Below are positions 8,709 through 18,087 of a stretch of DNA of 40,073 bases, in pieces. Each line of letters begins with the position of its first letter. The stretch's first letter is position 1. This DNA comes from an uncultured Eubacterium sp. (GTDB lineage Bacteria; Bacillota; Clostridia; Lachnospirales; Lachnospiraceae). A model generated the notes under the pieces. That model had not been told where the DNA came from and searched no databases. It worked only from the letters and a program-made list of their open reading frames with translations. The translations under genes were made by a program, and so were the position numbers. Location of the stretch: positions 1 to 40,073 of the forward strand of contig CAKREC010000016.1 of assembly GCA_934316925.1 (NCBI GenBank), read 5' to 3'.

Positions 8709-11351
8709 CTATGCTAATTGATCTTTCATAACTTCCATAGCTTTTTCCAGCGCTTCCTGAATTCCGGCAGGATTCTTACCTCCAGCCTGTGCCATGTTTG
8801 GACGGCCACCGCCACCGCCACCAACCAAAGAAGCAATCTCTTTGATCAGATTTCCGGCATGAGCGCCTTTCTTCATCGCACCATCGGTTGCCATGGCGAT
8901 TAGATTGGCTTTTCCATTTGCCTCACAGGCAAATACGATAAAGGCTTCACCCAATTTATTTTTGGTATCGTCTCCCAAATCTCTCATACCATTCATATCT
9001 ACATCCGACAATTCTTTTACAAGAAGTTTAACGCCCTGATATTCAACAGCATCTGCGGTCACATCACCGGCTGCTTCTTTTGCAAGTTTAGCTTTTAACT
9101 GCTCATTTTCTTTCAATGCCGCTTTTAATTCATCCTGCAATGCAGCCACTTTGGCAGCTACTTCAAATGTGTTTGTCTTTAACTGTGTCGCTGTCTGTGT
9201 TAACTCTTCTTCTTCTTTCTCATAATAAGCAAGTAAGCCAGCCCCGGTCAATGCCTCGATACGTCTCACACCAGCTGCCACACCAGCCTCTGAAATGATC
9301 TTAAATGCTGAAATGTTACCGGTATTTTCTACATGGGTACCACCGCAAAGTTCTGAACTGAAATCACCCATCTGTACCACACGGACAACTTCACCGTATT
9401 TTTCTCCAAACAATGCCATAGCACCTGTTTTTTTCGCATCTTCAATCGACATCTCGTTTGTTACAACCGGCAATTTGGCTGCAATCTTCTCATTTACAAT
9501 CTTTTCAACTTCTTTAATCTCTTCTTTCGTCATCGGTGAAAAATGAGTGAAGTCAAAACGAAGATGATCCTCGTCTACCAGAGATCCCTTCTGCTCTACA
9601 TGAGAACCAAGCACCTCACGAAGTGCCTGCTGCATCAAATGAGTGGCGCTGTGATTGTTCTCAGTAAGTGCTCTTCTCTTTTCATCCACCGTAAGTGTAA
9701 CTTCGTCTCCTACGGAAATGCTTCCTTCTACCATCTCTCCTACATGACCGATCTTGGTACCCTGAAGTTTGATCACGTCTTTCACAACAAATTTAGCACC
9801 AGATGCTGTTGTGATCACACCTGTATCTGCCATCTGACCACCCATGGTAGCATACAACGGAGTCTCTTCGACCAGAATGGTACCTTCCATACCTTTGTCC
9901 AGCTGATCCACGATCGCATCCTGTGTTGTCATAACAACAACCTTAGAAGAATGTGTCAAACGGTCATACCCTACAAACTTGCTCTCAATGGATGGATCAA
10001 TGGACTGATAGATCGTCACATCGGCACCCATGTAATTGGTCTCGCTTCTGGCATCACGTGCCTTTTGACGCTGCTCGTCCATAGCTGCATGGAAGCCTTC
10101 CTCGTCAACGGACATGCCTTTCTCCTCAAGGATCTCAATGGTAAGATCCATCGGAAAACCATAGGTATCATACAGTTTAAATGTATTGGCACCAGACAAG
10201 ACTTTCTCGCCTTTTTCTTCAAGTTCAGACATCATATCAGCCAAAATTGAAAGTCCCTGATCGATCGTCTTATTAAACTTCTGCTCTTCCGCAGTGATCT
10301 GTTTTAAGATATATTCTTCACGGTATGCCAGCTCCGGATAACCGGTATGCGACTCAGCGATCACGGTTTTACTTAATTCTGCAAGGAACTCCCCTTTGAT
10401 CCCCAACAGTCTTCCATGACGGGCAGCGCGTCGCAGCAGACGTCGTAATACATATCCTCGTCCCTCATTCGATGGAGTAATACCATCCGATACCATAAAG
10501 GTAACCGAACGAATATGGTCTGTAATAACGCGGATAGATACATCCGTCTTATAATCAGACTCATATGTCACATGGGCAAACTCACATACTTTATCACGAA
10601 TTGCCTTGATCGTATCTACATCAAAGATCGAATCTACATCCTGCATCACGGTAGCCAGACGCTCCAGACCCATTCCGGTGTCAATGTTTTTCTGGGCAAG
10701 TTCTTCATAATTGCCATTTCCATCGTTTTCAAATTGTGTAAATACATTATTCCAGATCTCAATATAACGATCACATTCACAGCCAACGGTACATCCCGGT
10801 TTGCCACAGCCGTATTTTTCGCCGCGGTCAAAATAAATCTCCGAGCAAGGACCACATGGGCCTGCACCATGCTCCCAGAAATTGTCCTCTTTTCCAAAAC
10901 GGAAAATGCGATCTTTCGCAACGCCAATCTCCTGATTCCAGATATCAAAAGCTTCATCATCGTCCTGATAGATCGAAGGGTATAAACGATCCTCTGGAAT
11001 TTCCAATACTTTTGTTAAAAATTCCCATGACCATGCGATCGCTTCATGTTTAAAATAATCGCCAAAAGAAAAGTTTCCCAGCATCTCAAAAAATGTACCA
11101 TGTCTCGCTGTCTTTCCGACATTCTCAATATCACCTGTACGAATACATTTCTGACATGTGGTCACTCTGGTACGTGGCGGAATCTCCTGTCCTGTAAAGT
11201 AAGGTTTCAAAGGAGCCATTCCTGCATTGATCAAAAGCAAACTTTTATCATTCTGTGGAACCAGCGAAAAACTTGGCATTACCAAATGTCCTTTGCTTTC
11301 AAAAAATTCCAGATACATCTTTCTTAATTCGTTTAATCCGTATGGTTTCAT
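8709..11351 (-). CDS. alaS: Alanyl-tRNA synthetase
   Basis: An 880-residue enzyme that charges tRNA-Ala and edits mischarged Ser or Gly. The class II catalytic domain is at the N-terminus (LINAGMAPLKPYFTG, then TTCQKCIRTGDIENVG and RHGTFFEMLGNFSFGDYF). A Cys-rich zinc insertion lies near residue 180 (CGKPGCTVGCECD). The editing domain has NNHSATHL and CGGTHVENTG, and the glycine-rich C-Ala segment is near the end. The start at 11351 is set by AGGAGG eight bases upstream; the ATG at 11357 is only two bases from that site. It follows the chemoreceptor gene by 12 bases. No T-box leader is visible before it, so it is probably transcribed from the chemoreceptor promoter or from an unseen internal one. 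Confidence 0.97.
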   Translation of the reverse strand: MKPYGLNELRKMYLEFFESKGHLVMPSFSLVPQNDKSLLLINAGMAPLKPYFTGQEIPPRTRVTTCQKCIRTGDIENVGKTARHGTFFEMLGNFSFGDYFKHEAIAWSWEFLTKVLEIPEDRLYPSIYQDDDEAFDIWNQEIGVAKDRIFRFGKEDNFWEHGAGPCGPCSEIYFDRGEKYGCGKPGCTVGCECDRYIEIWNNVFTQFENDGNGNYEELAQKNIDTGMGLERLATVMQDVDSIFDVDTIKAIRDKVCEFAHVTYESDYKTDVSIRVITDHIRSVTFMVSDGITPSNEGRGYVLRRLLRRAARHGRLLGIKGEFLAELSKTVIAESHTGYPELAYREEYILKQITAEEQKFNKTIDQGLSILADMMSELEEKGEKVLSGANTFKLYDTYGFPMDLTIEILEEKGMSVDEEGFHAAMDEQRQKARDARSETNYMGADVTIYQSIDPSIESKFVGYDRLTHSSKVVVMTTQDAIVDQLDKGMEGTILVEETPLYATMGGQMADTGVITTASGAKFVVKDVIKLQGTKIGHVGEMVEGSISVGDEVTLTVDEKRRALTENNHSATHLMQQALREVLGSHVEQKGSLVDEDHLRFDFTHFSPMTKEEIKEVEKIVNEKIAAKLPVVTNEMSIEDAKKTGAMALFGEKYGEVVRVVQMGDFSSELCGGTHVENTGNISAFKIISEAGVAAGVRRIEALTGAGLLAYYEKEEEELTQTATQLKTNTFEVAAKVAALQDELKAALKENEQLKAKLAKEAAGDVTADAVEYQGVKLLVKELSDVDMNGMRDLGDDTKNKLGEAFIVFACEANGKANLIAMATDGAMKKGAHAGNLIKEIASLVGGGGGGRPNMAQAGGKNPAGIQEALEKAMEVMKDQLA

Positions 11352-11363
11352 CACCATTGCCTC

Positions 11364-13355
11364 CTACAACTTAAAAAATTCTAATCGTTCCTGCATACTA
11401 TTTGCCAGAACACCTAATTCATCGGCTTTTTCAGCCAGAATACTCATTGTTTTATTTAATTCATCCATAGATGCAGTAGTCTGCTCCGTCGCTGCTGCAT
11501 TTTGTTCTGCCACAGCTGACAAACTACGTATCGCATCCGTAACCTGAACTCTCGCACCACCACAGGCATTGGAGTCATTTCTGATTTCTTTGATCTCGTT
11601 CATCGATGACTGGATTCCCTGACTAACATCTTCGAACTTGTCTTTTGTCTGCTGCAGTTTCGTCTGCTGTTCTTCAATGATCGCATGGATCGATTCCATC
11701 GCATCTACTGTATTTTTAGACTCTGCAGACAGATTCTTGATAACTTCACCAATCTTCTTTGCCGAGCGGCTGGACTCATCAGCAAGCTTTTGAATCTCGG
11801 TAGCAACAACAGCAAATCCTTTTCCTGCTTCACCGGCTCTTGCTGCCTCAATGCTGGCATTTAATGACAGCAGATTGGTCTCTGATGCAATTGAGGAAAT
11901 CAGCTTAACAGCCTCCTGAATTTCACCAACCGATTCATCCGTAAGATTGACCTGACGCTCAATACTGCGAACTGCTTCATATGTCTTCTCACTGGAAACC
12001 GTCAACTGGCTGATGATCTCTTCCGCATCATTTTTCGAAATCTCCATTGCCTCAGATGTCTGGAACAAAGTCCCTGCGCGGTTTACGATCTGATCGATCG
12101 TATTTCCCATGTAATCCACCTGATTCATCGCATTTTCCGTATCTTCAACCTGTGTCAATGCTCCCTTGGAAATGTCCCCTACCGCTGAATTGATCTCATC
12201 GGCGGTCTGTCTGGTACTGTTGGCAAAATCATTCAGATTCTGTCCGGCATCTGCCAAAACAACGGAAGAATCTTTGACACTCCGGATAACTCCCTGCAAT
12301 TCATTCATAAGCCCACTCAAGGCCTGCGCCATCAATCCCAGTTCATCCTTCCGGTTGACGATCTTCTTATCAATCGCAACATTCAGATTACCCTCTGAAA
12401 TGTTGCCCAACATACCTTCTGCTTTACGGATCGCCTGACCCAGTCGATTCGATATAACCAGAACCAATATAGCTGCCAGAACTAAAATGATCACGGAAAC
12501 AAGTAAAATTCCTGCCGTACTTTCTGTGATCGACTTGTCGATGCTCTTCGCCGGTTTTCCTGCACAGATCATGCCGACAACAGCACCACCTGGATTCTTC
12601 AGTGGAATATAATAGGAATAGTATTTATCGTCATTGATCTGATCCTTCGATGTAGAATACTCTTCCTTTTCATCTACAACTGTCTTCACAATACTCTCCG
12701 GTGCTGTGACACCATGTATCTTCTTTCCGGTAAGATGGCTGGTAAGTGAAGTTGCTACCACCTTATCTCCATAATAAAGGGAAATCTGTGCATCCGATTC
12801 ATGAACGAAATTTTCTAACATCTTTTCATTCTTCGTGATCTCATACTGACCTTTGCGCAGATAATCACCATTCATCTCATACATGTCGGAATCCAGTGTG
12901 TCGTATGTACCCTTTACTGAATAGCATAAGTCTTTCAATCCGTTCAATGCCTGATCCGCGATACTCTTTTGCATCGACTGATGAGCATACAAAGCAATAA
13001 TAATAGCCATCACAATAAGAGGCAGTAAAGTCAGAAATAAGATCTCCAGCTTAATGGAAATCTTTGCTTTCTTTCTTCCATCTCTTGGCTTCTTTTTGAA
13101 GATGCCGGCAATCATTCCCGGCACTTTTTTAACCCCGGAAGCAACCTTCTTCATAATACCAGCTGTCTTTCCGGTATTCTTCGCCACCCGTTTGTCTTTG
13201 CCGGGTTTTGTTCCAGAAGCTTTTTTTGCTGCTTTTTTCACTCTTTTATCCGCTACTTTCGCCGCTTTTGCCGCAACCTTTTTTTCACGTTTTTGTTGTT
13301 TTTTCAATGCTCTATCGGCATCTTTGTTTTCGTGCACTTTGTTTTTACTTCTCAT
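11364..13355 (-). CDS. Methyl-accepting chemotaxis protein with long basic N-terminal tail
   Basis: A 663-residue transmembrane chemoreceptor that would signal to CheA/CheW. Residues 1-100 are extremely Lys/Ala-rich (about 37 Lys/Arg against 7 Asp/Glu). A first membrane helix lies at about 103-125, then an extracellular sensor domain of about 150 residues (probably single Cache), a second helix near 280-303, HAMP ([13 protein letters not shown]), and the methyl-accepting domain. The signalling tip is clear: [19 protein letters not shown] then [21 protein letters not shown] five bases upstream fixes the start. The basic tail is unusual for chemoreceptors, which normally have only a few cytoplasmic residues before the first helix. 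No che or flagellar genes are in the window. The ligand is unknown. Confidence 0.93.
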   Translation of the reverse strand: MRSKNKVHENKDADRALKKQQKREKKVAAKAAKVADKRVKKAAKKASGTKPGKDKRVAKNTGKTAGIMKKVASGVKKVPGMIAGIFKKKPRDGRKKAKISIKLEILFLTLLPLIVMAIIIALYAHQSMQKSIADQALNGLKDLCYSVKGTYDTLDSDMYEMNGDYLRKGQYEITKNEKMLENFVHESDAQISLYYGDKVVATSLTSHLTGKKIHGVTAPESIVKTVVDEKEEYSTSKDQINDDKYYSYYIPLKNPGGAVVGMICAGKPAKSIDKSITESTAGILLVSVIILVLAAILVLVISNRLGQAIRKAEGMLGNISEGNLNVAIDKKIVNRKDELGLMAQALSGLMNELQGVIRSVKDSSVVLADAGQNLNDFANSTRQTADEINSAVGDISKGALTQVEDTENAMNQVDYMGNTIDQIVNRAGTLFQTSEAMEISKNDAEEIISQLTVSSEKTYEAVRSIERQVNLTDESVGEIQEAVKLISSIASETNLLSLNASIEAARAGEAGKGFAVVATEIQKLADESSRSAKKIGEVIKNLSAESKNTVDAMESIHAIIEEQQTKLQQTKDKFEDVSQGIQSSMNEIKEIRNDSNACGGARVQVTDAIRSLSAVAEQNAAATEQTTASMDELNKTMSILAEKADELGVLANSMQERLEFFKL

Positions 13356-13394
13356 AAGTTACCTCCGCGCAATTCTAAAAATATAATTGATTTA

Positions 13395-13423
13395 ATTATA
13401 TCACGAAGCCCATTAAAATACAA
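13395..13423 (-). promoter_or_regulatory. Predicted sigma-A promoter of the chemoreceptor-alaS unit
   Basis: On the minus strand, TTGTAT (13418-13423), a 17-base spacer and a perfect TATAAT (13395-13400) with an extended TG. It sits in the 73-base gap after aroB. Confidence 0.65.
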
Positions 13424-13428
13424 ATGAT

Positions 13429-14541
13429 TTACATTTGTTCCAGAATGTTTGATATTTCTTCTTCTGCTACCGGACGGGCATAAACCTCATCGCCAAAGCA
13501 CATCACCTCTCCAATGTGTTTCTGGAATACAAAGCGAAGTTTTCCATCCCGAACTTTTTTATCGGTATAAAGCTTTTTCACTAGTTCTTTTTTATCGATA
13601 TACGACGGAATCTCATTGGGGAGACCCACTTTTTCCTGTAATGCCAGAACACGGTCCCGCTCCTCTTCTGTCAGATATCCACACTCACATCCAAGACGTA
13701 CCTGAGCTGCCATACCGATTGCCACTGCTTCTCCATGTAAAAGGCGGTAATCACTTACTGTTTCAATCGCTCTTCCTACCGTATGACCAAGATTCAATAT
13801 TTCCCGCAGATTTTTTTCTTTCTCATCTTTCATTACCACCTGATACTTCACATTGCAGTTGTGTTCTGAAATATAAGTACATGCTGCTTCGTCACATGCC
13901 AGTATATCCTGATAATGTTTTTCCAAGTACTCAAACAACTCCATATCCGCAAGACAGGCATGTTTGATCGTCTCTGCCAGACCATTGATCATTTGTTTTT
14001 CCGGCAAAGTCTTCCAGGTGGCAATATCTACATATACTTTCAATGGCTGATAGATCAATCCGATCAGATTAGTGGCAAGATCGGTATCAACTGCCGTTTT
14101 TCCCCCGATCGATGCATCTGCCGCCGACAATAACGTAGTAGCATAATTGATAAACGGCACACCACGTCCAAATGTACCCGCCAAAAATCCGGCAAGATCC
14201 GTAACCACACCTCCACCTATTGCGATCACACAACAATCTCTGCGGTAACCTTTTGCCAGCATCGCATCTTCTAGCTGCTCTTTCGTGCTGCGTACTTTGC
14301 TCTTCTCTCCGGCAGGGAACACAAACATGTCACCCGTATATCCGGCTTCATGTATTTTTTCTAAAATTGGCTCTGCGTATAATTTTTCAACTGTAGAGTC
14401 TGTGATCACTGCAAATTTTTTTATCTTTCCGGCCAGTCCATTGGCAAGATCTTCCATCAATGCAGGCATCAGATCCTTGCCAATCTGCACTTCATAAGAA
14501 TCATCTACCACTTTTTTCAATTCTACCTGAAAACTACTCAT
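13429..14541 (-). CDS. aroB: 3-dehydroquinate synthase
   Basis: The second step of the shikimate pathway: converts DAHP to 3-dehydroquinate, using NAD and a divalent metal. Family motifs are FPAGEKSK, IAIGGGVVTDLAGFLAGTFGRG, TTLLSAADASIGGKTAVD, GLAETIKH and LNLGHTVGRAIE followed by LLHGEAVAIGM, which supply the NAD- and zinc-binding residues. Length (370) is normal. I set the start at 14541 (MSSFQVELKK) because GGAG lies six bases upstream; an ATG at 14553 lacks such a site. It stands alone among non-aromatic genes, with its own promoter and a possible operator just upstream. Confidence 0.96.
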   Translation of the reverse strand: MSSFQVELKKVVDDSYEVQIGKDLMPALMEDLANGLAGKIKKFAVITDSTVEKLYAEPILEKIHEAGYTGDMFVFPAGEKSKVRSTKEQLEDAMLAKGYRRDCCVIAIGGGVVTDLAGFLAGTFGRGVPFINYATTLLSAADASIGGKTAVDTDLATNLIGLIYQPLKVYVDIATWKTLPEKQMINGLAETIKHACLADMELFEYLEKHYQDILACDEAACTYISEHNCNVKYQVVMKDEKEKNLREILNLGHTVGRAIETVSDYRLLHGEAVAIGMAAQVRLGCECGYLTEEERDRVLALQEKVGLPNEIPSYIDKKELVKKLYTDKKVRDGKLRFVFQKHIGEVMCFGDEVYARPVAEEEISNILEQM

Positions 14542-14603
14542 ATCTATCTCCATTTCTGAATGTACTTCTCACATTCGGTCCGCGTATTCAAATTATCTTT
14601 TTC

Positions 14604-14632
14604 AGTATACTAAAGATAGAAATCTTTAGCAA
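14604..14632 (-). promoter_or_regulatory. aroB promoter with an inverted repeat (possible operator) in the spacer
   Basis: On the minus strand, TTGCTA (14627-14632), a 17-base spacer and TATACT (14604-14609). A perfect 8-base inverted repeat, CTAAAGAT-4-ATCTTTAG (14610-14629), fills the whole spacer and touches the -35. The position is that of a repressor operator. It has no U-run, so it is unlikely to be a terminator. Confidence 0.5.
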
Positions 14633-14675
14633 CCAAAATTCTCATCCATATCCTCTGTCCGCTAACTGGAGCATT

Positions 14676-15656
14676 TTATTTTTTCTTCCAGTATTTATAT
14701 ATATAAACACCGCTTTTAGACAGATCACTCTTTTTAAAATTGCCGGTTTTGCTGCAACTATTTTTCAACAAAGAACTTGTCTCTGCTTTATTCGACAGAT
14801 TCCAGGAAACATAGCCGATCTTATACTGATTCAGCAGTTTCATCCATTGATCTGCTGATTTTTTGTCAATCGCACCATTGCCGGACGCATCACATATGCT
14901 AAATTCAGAAACAAAGACCGGAAGTCCGTTTTGATGAGCGGTCTTTAATTTGTTTCGAAGATCTGCTTTGTGCGTTGCCGCGTAAAAATGTAATGCATAC
15001 ATAATATTTTTCTGTTTCAGTGGCTTTTCAGATACCACATCGACATCCTGGCTCCAGGTCGGAGTTCCTACAATTATGATATTTTTCTTATCGTACTTAC
15101 GGATCTGCTTTATCATCCGGTTCGCATACGGCCGAATGTCTTTTGTCCATATCACATTTCCATTTGGCTCATTGCATATCTCATATAAGATATTTTTTTG
15201 TTTTCCATATTTTTTGGCAAAATACAAAAAGAATTTCTTTGCATTTTTTTCGTGCTTTTTCGGATTTCCATCATTTAGGATGTGCCAGTCAATGATCACA
15301 TACATACCAAGTTCTGTTGCATACTGTACGCCTTCATCAACCTTCTGATACAAGCTTTTCGAGTATCCTGCTCCCGGATCGCTATAAAAAGCCAGACGGA
15401 TCGTATTGACCCCCATCTTTTTCAGACTGGAAAAACCTGTTTTATCAATATATTGTGGAAACCACGCAATCCCATGCGTACTCACGCCTTTGAGCTGTAC
15501 CTTTTTTCCTGACTGCGTGGTCATATAGGTACCCTGAACCTGAAGCCGCCCCCACTTTTCTACCGGCGTTTTTGCCTGGCCTTGATTCGCAAAAAATAAC
15601 ATGGATGCAGCCAGACTAAACAGGATCACACTTATTTTTTTCGTCCATTTATTCAT
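14676..15656 (-). CDS. Secreted GH5-family glycoside hydrolase (endoglucanase-like)
   Basis: A 326-residue secreted enzyme. A signal peptide (MNKWTKK, hydrophobic core, likely cleavage after QGQA at residue 28) precedes a single GH5 catalytic domain. The acid/base is E163 in CNEPNG and the nucleophile E251 in FVSEFS; LHFY (H223) and the GVSTHG and VIIDWH motifs are also present. This pattern matches GH5 endo-beta-1,4-glucanases. There is no carbohydrate-binding module, dockerin or sorting signal. The start at 15656 is set by GGGAGG eight bases upstream and overlaps the end of the glycosyltransferase gene by eight bases. The coupling suggests trimming of a polysaccharide made by the cell rather than plant-fibre digestion, but this is inference. 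Confidence 0.9.
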   Translation of the reverse strand: MNKWTKKISVILFSLAASMLFFANQGQAKTPVEKWGRLQVQGTYMTTQSGKKVQLKGVSTHGIAWFPQYIDKTGFSSLKKMGVNTIRLAFYSDPGAGYSKSLYQKVDEGVQYATELGMYVIIDWHILNDGNPKKHEKNAKKFFLYFAKKYGKQKNILYEICNEPNGNVIWTKDIRPYANRMIKQIRKYDKKNIIIVGTPTWSQDVDVVSEKPLKQKNIMYALHFYAATHKADLRNKLKTAHQNGLPVFVSEFSICDASGNGAIDKKSADQWMKLLNQYKIGYVSWNLSNKAETSSLLKNSCSKTGNFKKSDLSKSGVYIYKYWKKK

Positions 15657-16938
15657 TTTTTGTTCCTCCCTTGTGTAATTCACGGCACGCCTCCAAAAAT
15701 ACAGGCTGATTCATATACAGATACAACATTTTGCTATATTCATAGTTGGCAACTGCCATCACATCCTCCTCATCGAGCAGACAGTTCCGGCTTCCATCAA
15801 TATAAATTTTGTCCAATGAAAAGTCTTTGACCCGAAAAATGTACGGCACCAGTTCCAAAACAAGTTTCGCTTCTTCCTCACTGGTTTCCACACAACGCGG
15901 ATTGATTTTTTCTATAAAATTACGCAAATAGACAGCATCTTCCTCCTGTCCATTTTCAATCAGGCAGTAAGAATCTGCCTGTCTCAATCGTTGTTCCAGC
16001 TTATCATCATTGGCATCATTGGAAAGAATTTTGTCCTCTCCCGCTTTTCCTCGGACACCACGTAACGCATCCTGATACGCATATGCAATGGATTTCATAT
16101 TGTTGTGCTCGCCACGATACATACACTCATACAGTGCATCAAATACCCCGGATAAGATACTTGCACTCATCTCATCCCATTCTTTTTCGTCCGTGTATTT
16201 CATAAAAAACCGGGTTCGATTTCGCCACATATAATAATTTAAAAATGTAGTTGGCTTTTTCGTGTTGGCGCCCATCTGGTGCAGTGCCTTGGCGCTGCCT
16301 AAGGTCACAACCGAATAGCCGGCGCGTGCGATCCGGTGTCCCCACTCCATATCATCCCAATAGATAAAATTGTCCGATGGGATCAAGCCGATATTCTTTT
16401 CCTTGCAGATCTCTGCTCTTACCATCACCGCACATGTTGCCACCGCATCGCATTCAACGATCTCCGGCAGGCTTCCATCTTCCAGCATATCCGCTCCCAT
16501 TGTTGTCGCTGTTCCTTTGGCAAAGTCAATCTTCAATCCACTTTGCTGGATATACTCCGGAAACTGTCTGTGATATACCCGGCATCCCGCCATGCCTACA
16601 TTCGGATTTTCTTCCATATACGAATATAAAATTTCCAACGCCCTTTCATCAACCAAGGCATCATCATCTAAACAAAAAAAGTATCGGTAGCCCCGATCCA
16701 GAACTACTTTCAGTCCTCGGTAAAAGCCACCGGATCCTCCCAAATTTTCCTTATTTATCAAAAGATTTACCTGATCACCATATTGATCACGGATCGCATC
16801 GACGCTTCCATCCGTCGACGCATTATCTACCACGTAAATATCATAATTATCGATTGTGCTTTCCCACACACTTTGAATTCCCTCTAACACAAAATTCTTT
16901 TTATTGTAATTGCAGATTACAACTCCGATTTCTTTCAT
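15649..16938 (-). CDS. GT2-family glycosyltransferase with an unassigned C-terminal region
   Basis: A 429-residue cytoplasmic protein. Residues 1-270 are a GT-A fold: GVVICNYNKK, VVDNASTDGS, NLGGSGGFYRG, and the metal-binding FCLDDDA. The later IYWDDMEWGHR resembles the catalytic region of rhamnosyl- and galactofuranosyl-transferases. Residues about 275-429 match no domain I recognise, are acidic, and include a run of aspartates and glutamates. The start at 16938 (MKEIGVVI) follows GAGG eight bases upstream; a longer reading would pass through the etfA terminator and is rejected. It lies directly after that terminator with no clear promoter. The donor and acceptor are unknown. Confidence 0.85.
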   Translation of the reverse strand: MKEIGVVICNYNKKNFVLEGIQSVWESTIDNYDIYVVDNASTDGSVDAIRDQYGDQVNLLINKENLGGSGGFYRGLKVVLDRGYRYFFCLDDDALVDERALEILYSYMEENPNVGMAGCRVYHRQFPEYIQQSGLKIDFAKGTATTMGADMLEDGSLPEIVECDAVATCAVMVRAEICKEKNIGLIPSDNFIYWDDMEWGHRIARAGYSVVTLGSAKALHQMGANTKKPTTFLNYYMWRNRTRFFMKYTDEKEWDEMSASILSGVFDALYECMYRGEHNNMKSIAYAYQDALRGVRGKAGEDKILSNDANDDKLEQRLRQADSYCLIENGQEEDAVYLRNFIEKINPRCVETSEEEAKLVLELVPYIFRVKDFSLDKIYIDGSRNCLLDEEDVMAVANYEYSKMLYLYMNQPVFLEACRELHKGGTKNE

Positions 16939-16967
16939 ATATGTACCCTCAAATCTTTTTTTAACGC

Positions 16968-16996
16968 AAAAAGGCAGCCGAAATCCATCGGCCACC
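16968..16996 (-). terminator. Rho-independent terminator of the butyrate operon
   Basis: The minus-strand RNA forms a 9-base stem (16988-16996 with 16973-16981, two G-U pairs) around a 6-base loop, followed by five U residues (16972-16968). It begins 17 bases after the etfA stop. Confidence 0.85.
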
Positions 16997-17013
16997 TCTT
17001 CTATCATCCATTA

Positions 17014-18051
17014 TTATTTAGCATTGATTTCTGCTTTCAACATTTCTGTCAATGGTGGAAGGATTTTGTTCAAATCTCCTACTAAACCATAATCCGCTAC
17101 ATCAAAGATCGGTGCATCTTCATCTTTGTTGATCGCAACAATAATGTCGGACTCTTCCATACCGGCTACATGCTGGATTGCTCCGGAAATACCGATTGCG
17201 AAATAAATGTTTGGACGTACTGTCTTTCCGGTCTGTCCAACCTGACGCTCTACTGGAAGCCATCCATTTTCAACAACTGCACGGGAGCAACTTACGGTTC
17301 CGCCAAGTACCTCTGCCAGATCTTCCAGAAGTTTGAAGTTCTCTGCACTTCCAACTCCACGTCCACCGGATACCAGTACTTTTGCATCTGCAATGTCAAC
17401 CGTGTCACTAACGGATTTAACAACTTCGAGAATCTCAACATACTTGTTGTCAGGAGTAAATCCAGGATTGAACTCGATCACTTCTGCTTTTGCATCAGCA
17501 ATCGGATCGATCTTCTGCATAACACCCGGACGAACTGTAGCCATCTGAGGACGGTTAAATGGACATGCAATCGTAGCAATTGTATTTCCACCAAATGCAG
17601 GACGAGTCATCAACAACTGATTTGGCAATACCTGTTTGGATGCAATATCATTGAAATCGCCAATCTCAAGTACTGTACAGTCTGCTGTCAGACCTGTAGC
17701 TACACGAGCAGATACACGTGGACCAAGGTCACGACCAATTGCTGTCGCACCAACCAAAACGATCTCTGGTTTGTACTCATTGATCACTGAAGCCAACGCA
17801 TGTGTATATGGCTCTGTTCTGTATACTTCCAATTCTTTGTCATCAACAACGATAACTTTATCTGCACCGTACTGAGCAAGTCCATCTACAAGACCTTTTA
17901 CGTTATAACCAATCAGTACAGCAGTAACATCTGTATTCAAATCTTTTGCAAGATCCTTTGCTTTACCAAGCAGTTCGTATGCGATGCCACTTACCTCACC
18001 GTCAACCTGCTGAGCAAAGACATAAACACCTTTATATTCTTCTAAACTCAT
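17014..18051 (-). CDS. etfA: Electron transfer flavoprotein alpha subunit
   Basis: A 345-residue protein. With EtfB and butyryl-CoA dehydrogenase it forms the flavin complex that in butyrate producers couples NADH-driven crotonyl-CoA reduction to ferredoxin reduction (electron bifurcation). The C-terminal FAD-binding domain shows VLVSGGRGVGS, VGQTGKTV, GISGAIQH and INKDEDAPIF. The N-terminal Rossmann-like part starts YKGVYVFAQQ and has VGATAIGRDLGPRVSA. The start at 18051 is set by GGAGG about six bases upstream; a longer frame to 18087 lacks a site. It is the last gene of the operon, followed by a terminator. Confidence 0.96.
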   Translation of the reverse strand: MSLEEYKGVYVFAQQVDGEVSGIAYELLGKAKDLAKDLNTDVTAVLIGYNVKGLVDGLAQYGADKVIVVDDKELEVYRTEPYTHALASVINEYKPEIVLVGATAIGRDLGPRVSARVATGLTADCTVLEIGDFNDIASKQVLPNQLLMTRPAFGGNTIATIACPFNRPQMATVRPGVMQKIDPIADAKAEVIEFNPGFTPDNKYVEILEVVKSVSDTVDIADAKVLVSGGRGVGSAENFKLLEDLAEVLGGTVSCSRAVVENGWLPVERQVGQTGKTVRPNIYFAIGISGAIQHVAGMEESDIIVAINKDEDAPIFDVADYGLVGDLNKILPPLTEMLKAEINAK

Positions 18052-18087
18052 TTTAACCTCCGTTCTTGTACCATTAGCCATGCACAA

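Noticed and set aside
16939..17007. Longer N-terminus for the GT2 glycosyltransferase
   Set aside because: It would translate through the etfA terminator stem and lacks a binding site; 16938 has GAGG and matches the family start.
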